Below, in pieces: positions 61,902 through 64,000 of a stretch of DNA of 64,000 nucleotides. The notes under the pieces are model-generated. The model worked only from the letters and a program-made list of their open reading frames with translations, had not been told where the DNA came from and did no database searches. This DNA comes from Henriciella sp. (lineage in GTDB: Bacteria; Pseudomonadota; Alphaproteobacteria; Caulobacterales; Hyphomonadaceae): contig NVWP01000002.1 of assembly GCA_002733705.1 (NCBI GenBank), forward strand, positions 1 to 64,000. Reading direction: 5' to 3'. How positions within the stretch are numbered: the first letter of the stretch is position 1; each line of letters starts with the position of its first letter. A program made the position numbers and the translations under genes.

Positions 61902-62789
61902 ATGGGCGATCTAAGCGGAAAGACAGCGATCATCACGGGCGCGGCGAGCGGCATCGGCTATGCCGGTGTGGAGGTTTTCGTGGAGGCGGGGGCCAATGTG
62001 GTGGCCGGCGATATCCAGGATGAGAAGGGCCGCGCGCTGGAGACGCGGTTCGGCTCTGACCGGGTGCGCTATGTCCATTGCGATGTGACCAAGACCGCGG
62101 ACCTTCAGAAGCTGTTCGACACCGCGCAGGACGCCTTTGGCGGGCTCGATATCCTCTGGAACAATGCCGGTCATGGCGGCACGCCGACCGGGGTCGAGGA
62201 GCTGGATGAGGACGGGTTCGACCAGACCGTGAGCCTGCTGCTCAAATCGGTCTTTGTCGGCACAAAGCTGGCGGTTCCGATGATGAAGGAGAAGGGCGGC
62301 TCCATCATCAACACGTCTTCGATCTCGGCGGTCTGTGCAGGCTATGCGCCGGTGACCTATTCGGTCTGCAAGAAGGGTGTGGCGCATTTTTCCAAACTCG
62401 CGGCGGCCGAGCTGTCGAAATACAAGATCCGCGTCAATGCGATCCTGCCCGGCTTTATCGCGACCTCGATCTTTGGCTCTTCGCTGGGCCTGTCGCGCGA
62501 GCAGGCCGACCAGATGGCCGCGCTGGTCGAGCAGCAGGGTGGACGGATGCAGCCTGCCGGGCGCACCGGCGTCGGCAAGGATATTGCCGAAATGGCGGCC
62601 TATCTCGCCTCGGAGAAGGCGGGCTTTATCACGGGCGGGGAATTCCTCGTCGATGGCGGCATGACCGTGGGTCCGCGCCATAGCTGGGACCAGACCGATG
62701 GCGGGCCGCTGCTGGATGCGCTGGGCATCAGTGTGGAGCAGGCCGAGGAAATGCGCCTTGCGATGCAGGCTGAGCAGGACAAGTCCTAG
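61902..62789 (+). CDS. short-chain dehydrogenase/reductase
   Basis: 295 residues. Classical SDR: TGAASGIG nucleotide loop at residues 13-20, CDVTK, NNAGHGG, catalytic Ser in INTSSISAV, catalytic YSVCK (Tyr and Lys), then LPGFIATSIF. NAD preferred is suggested by the Asp after the second strand (GDIQDE). Substrate unknown; length slightly above the family usual 250, with a C-terminal extension. AGGAGGA precedes ATG 61902 by 5 nt. Confidence 0.92.
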   Translation: MGDLSGKTAIITGAASGIGYAGVEVFVEAGANVVAGDIQDEKGRALETRFGSDRVRYVHCDVTKTADLQKLFDTAQDAFGGLDILWNNAGHGGTPTGVEELDEDGFDQTVSLLLKSVFVGTKLAVPMMKEKGGSIINTSSISAVCAGYAPVTYSVCKKGVAHFSKLAAAELSKYKIRVNAILPGFIATSIFGSSLGLSREQADQMAALVEQQGGRMQPAGRTGVGKDIAEMAAYLASEKAGFITGGEFLVDGGMTVGPRHSWDQTDGGPLLDALGISVEQAEEMRLAMQAEQDKS

Positions 62790-62795
62790 AACATG

Positions 62796-63098
62796 TCAGT
62801 TGCGGGCCGGCGGGCGTGCCTCGCCGGTCTCCGCAAGGCCGGGAATGCTCTCGACCGCTTCAAGCAATTCGTCGAGCGAGGCGGCCGAAGCAACCTTGCG
62901 GTCATGTTCATCAAACAGGGCAAAGCCGTTCCCGGTCTTGCGGAGCGGAAATTTGCGCCAGTGGGCCCGTGTACGATAGAGCCAGACTTCTTCCGGCTCT
63001 GCGCCAGCTGCAGACCAGCCCGACCAGACATGGTCAGCGGGCACACTGCGCCATAGCTTGTCGATGGCGTCGAGATCGGATTGGGAAAAAGTCTGCAT
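62796..63098 (-). CDS. small hypothetical protein, WxGW-rich
   Basis: 100 residues, no signal or membrane segment. Motifs AIDKLWRSVPADHVWSGWSA and EEVWLYRTRAHWRKFPLRKT are Trp/Tyr-rich and look like a small alpha/beta domain of unknown family. The start is uncertain: ATG 63098 overlaps the divergent EamA-type start in a CATG; ATG codons at 63179 or 63203 are alternatives. Its stop is 7 nt from the convergent SDR gene. Confidence 0.6.
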   Translation of the reverse strand: MQTFSQSDLDAIDKLWRSVPADHVWSGWSAAGAEPEEVWLYRTRAHWRKFPLRKTGNGFALFDEHDRKVASAASLDELLEAVESIPGLAETGEARPPARN

Positions 63099-64000
63099 GA
63101 GCCGTGAAATGGATGAAACCGCTGAAGAGGAGCCTAATGCAGGGGGCCTGTCAGGCAATGCCCTTGGCGCGGTTTTCATGCTGTTCTCGGCGCTGGGGTT
63201 CACCGCCTACACTGTGCTCTCCAAGACGCTGACCGAGGAGGTCCATCCGGTCTTCCTGGCCTTCTGGCGCGCCTTCTTTGCCTGTCTCCTGTCGGTACCG
63301 GTCATCCTGCGTGCCGGCCTGCACAAGATGCGGACCCGGCATCCGGGGCTTCTGCTCATGCGCTCACTGTTCGGCACGCTGGGCTTTACGCTGGCGATTG
63401 TCGCCCTTTCGGCGGACTTCAATCTCACCTTCTCCCAGTTCAATGCGATCAGTTTCTCGCGCTCGCTTTTCGTCACGGTGCTGGCGGCGATCTTCCTGCG
63501 CGAAGTGGTGGGCCTTCATCGCTGGGGCGCGGTTGTCATCGGCTTTTTTGGCGTACTCATCATGGTGGTACCGGGCGTTTTCATGTTCTGGGCCCCGGTC
63601 GCGCCCGGCGCGGGCTTCCATCTGGATACGGGCACGATCTGCGCGATCCTGAGCGCCTTCTTCCTCGCCTTTGCCATCGTCCTGGTGAAGACGCTGTCGG
63701 CTGAGCTTTCAGCCGTGGCGCTGCTGACCTATGCGAATGTGCTCTCCTCCATCCTGCTGCTGCCCTTCGCGATCTATTTCTGGTCCTGGCCATCGATGGA
63801 AACATGGGGCTGGATCTTCGTCATGGCGGGCGTCGGTTTCGTGGCGCAGTTCTGCTATATCTCCGCAGTCAGCATCGGGGACGCATCCTTCCTGTCACCG
63901 CTCGACTATCTGCGCCTGCCCATGGCGACGGCGGCCGATCTCATCATTGTCGGGATGCTGCCGGGCATGAATGTCTGGATCGGGGCAGGGATCATCATCG
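63097..64000 (+). CDS. EamA/DMT-family transporter, 3' part missing
   Basis: Open frame to the window edge, 301 codons, so it continues to the right. A polar N-terminus (MSREMDETAEEE) is followed by about nine hydrophobic helices beginning at residue 27 (GAVFMLFSALGFTAYTVLSK), with the internal two-fold repeat of drug/metabolite transporters (EamA): HPVFLAFWRAFFACLL and LLTYANVLSSILLLPF. Probably exports or imports a small metabolite. ATG 63097 or 63109 may be the start; the former overlaps the divergent gene's ATG. Confidence 0.85.
   Translation, partial: MSREMDETAEEEPNAGGLSGNALGAVFMLFSALGFTAYTVLSKTLTEEVHPVFLAFWRAFFACLLSVPVILRAGLHKMRTRHPGLLLMRSLFGTLGFTLAIVALSADFNLTFSQFNAISFSRSLFVTVLAAIFLREVVGLHRWGAVVIGFFGVLIMVVPGVFMFWAPVAPGAGFHLDTGTICAILSAFFLAFAIVLVKTLSAELSAVALLTYANVLSSILLLPFAIYFWSWPSMETWGWIFVMAGVGFVAQFCYISAVSIGDASFLSPLDYLRLPMATAADLIIVGMLPGMNVWIGAGIII

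Overview
The window is a high-GC chromosomal segment from an alphaproteobacterium, most likely of the Caulobacterales/Hyphomonadaceae type. The reasons are: a TrcR (DUF1013) and an RcdA (DUF1465) cell-cycle regulator with the usual DUF1192 neighbour, a gap-pgk-fba cluster preceded by tkt, the envC/ctpA/divergent-deacetylase/rppH block, an efp-suhB pair, a textbook EcfG (general stress sigma factor) promoter, and frequent 1-4 nt start/stop overlaps. No rRNA, tRNA, CRISPR array, prophage, insertion sequence or integrase was recognised. It reads as core chromosome with a few accessory genes. No intergenic gap exceeds about 300 bases.

Layout. 1-9 kb: end of sucB, a methyltransferase, a membrane protein, pyruvate kinase, an acidic secreted protein behind an EcfG promoter, an HNH endonuclease, an AlkA-type glycosylase, an HD-fold (possibly diiron oxygenase) protein, and a plsC-ftsX-ftsE operon. 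8.7-20.7 kb: a zinc-ribbon protein with a phosphoribosyltransferase, an alpha/beta hydrolase, the rppH/deacetylase/ctpA/envC envelope block, an AGE-family epimerase, gpmA-purU-deaminase, and a glycosyltransferase-zapA-DUF4164 group. 20.8-29.7 kb: central carbon metabolism (tkt, gap, pgk, class I aldolase) interleaved with an ABA4-like membrane protein and purT, then DUF1272, a GST and thiE. 29.7-45 kb: two DUF4282 membrane paralogues, efp-suhB, an ABC exporter, rpmE, zapE, a rhomboid protease, a GGDEF/EAL enzyme with a degenerate receiver protein, an acyltransferase, a CmpX-like channel, a lipoprotein class A beta-lactamase and secA. 45-64 kb: a SurA/PpiC foldase-argJ-mutT operon, an orphan Flp pilin, an epoxide hydrolase, a second rhomboid, DUF1178/grxC/comF, an NDUFAF5-like methyltransferase, trcR, a CoaA-like kinase, a PAS-receiver protein, a quinone oxidoreductase, DUF1192-rcdA, an HxlR regulator facing a possible HEPN protein, arsC, an S9 peptidase, an SDR, and the start of an EamA transporter.

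How the parts fit. PurU releases formate from formyl-tetrahydrofolate and PurT consumes formate in purine synthesis; both lie here about 4.4 kb apart. FtsE/FtsX, ZapA and ZapE serve division, and the FtsX/EnvC-like/CtpA set points to peptidoglycan remodelling. TrcR and RcdA tie the right-hand part to the CtrA-ClpXP cell-cycle circuit. Signal proteins with unusual make-up (a receiver with Glu in place of the acceptor Asp, and a PAS domain fused to a receiver without kinase or output) sit beside c-di-GMP and stress-type control. I did not find a clearly new multi-gene system. The most checkable oddities are arsC, whose catalytic loop can only be translated from a non-standard start (ATT with an ideal Shine-Dalgarno), a probable 5' frameshift in the CoaA-like kinase, and an array of five GGTG units repeated exactly every 11 bp at 53.0 kb.
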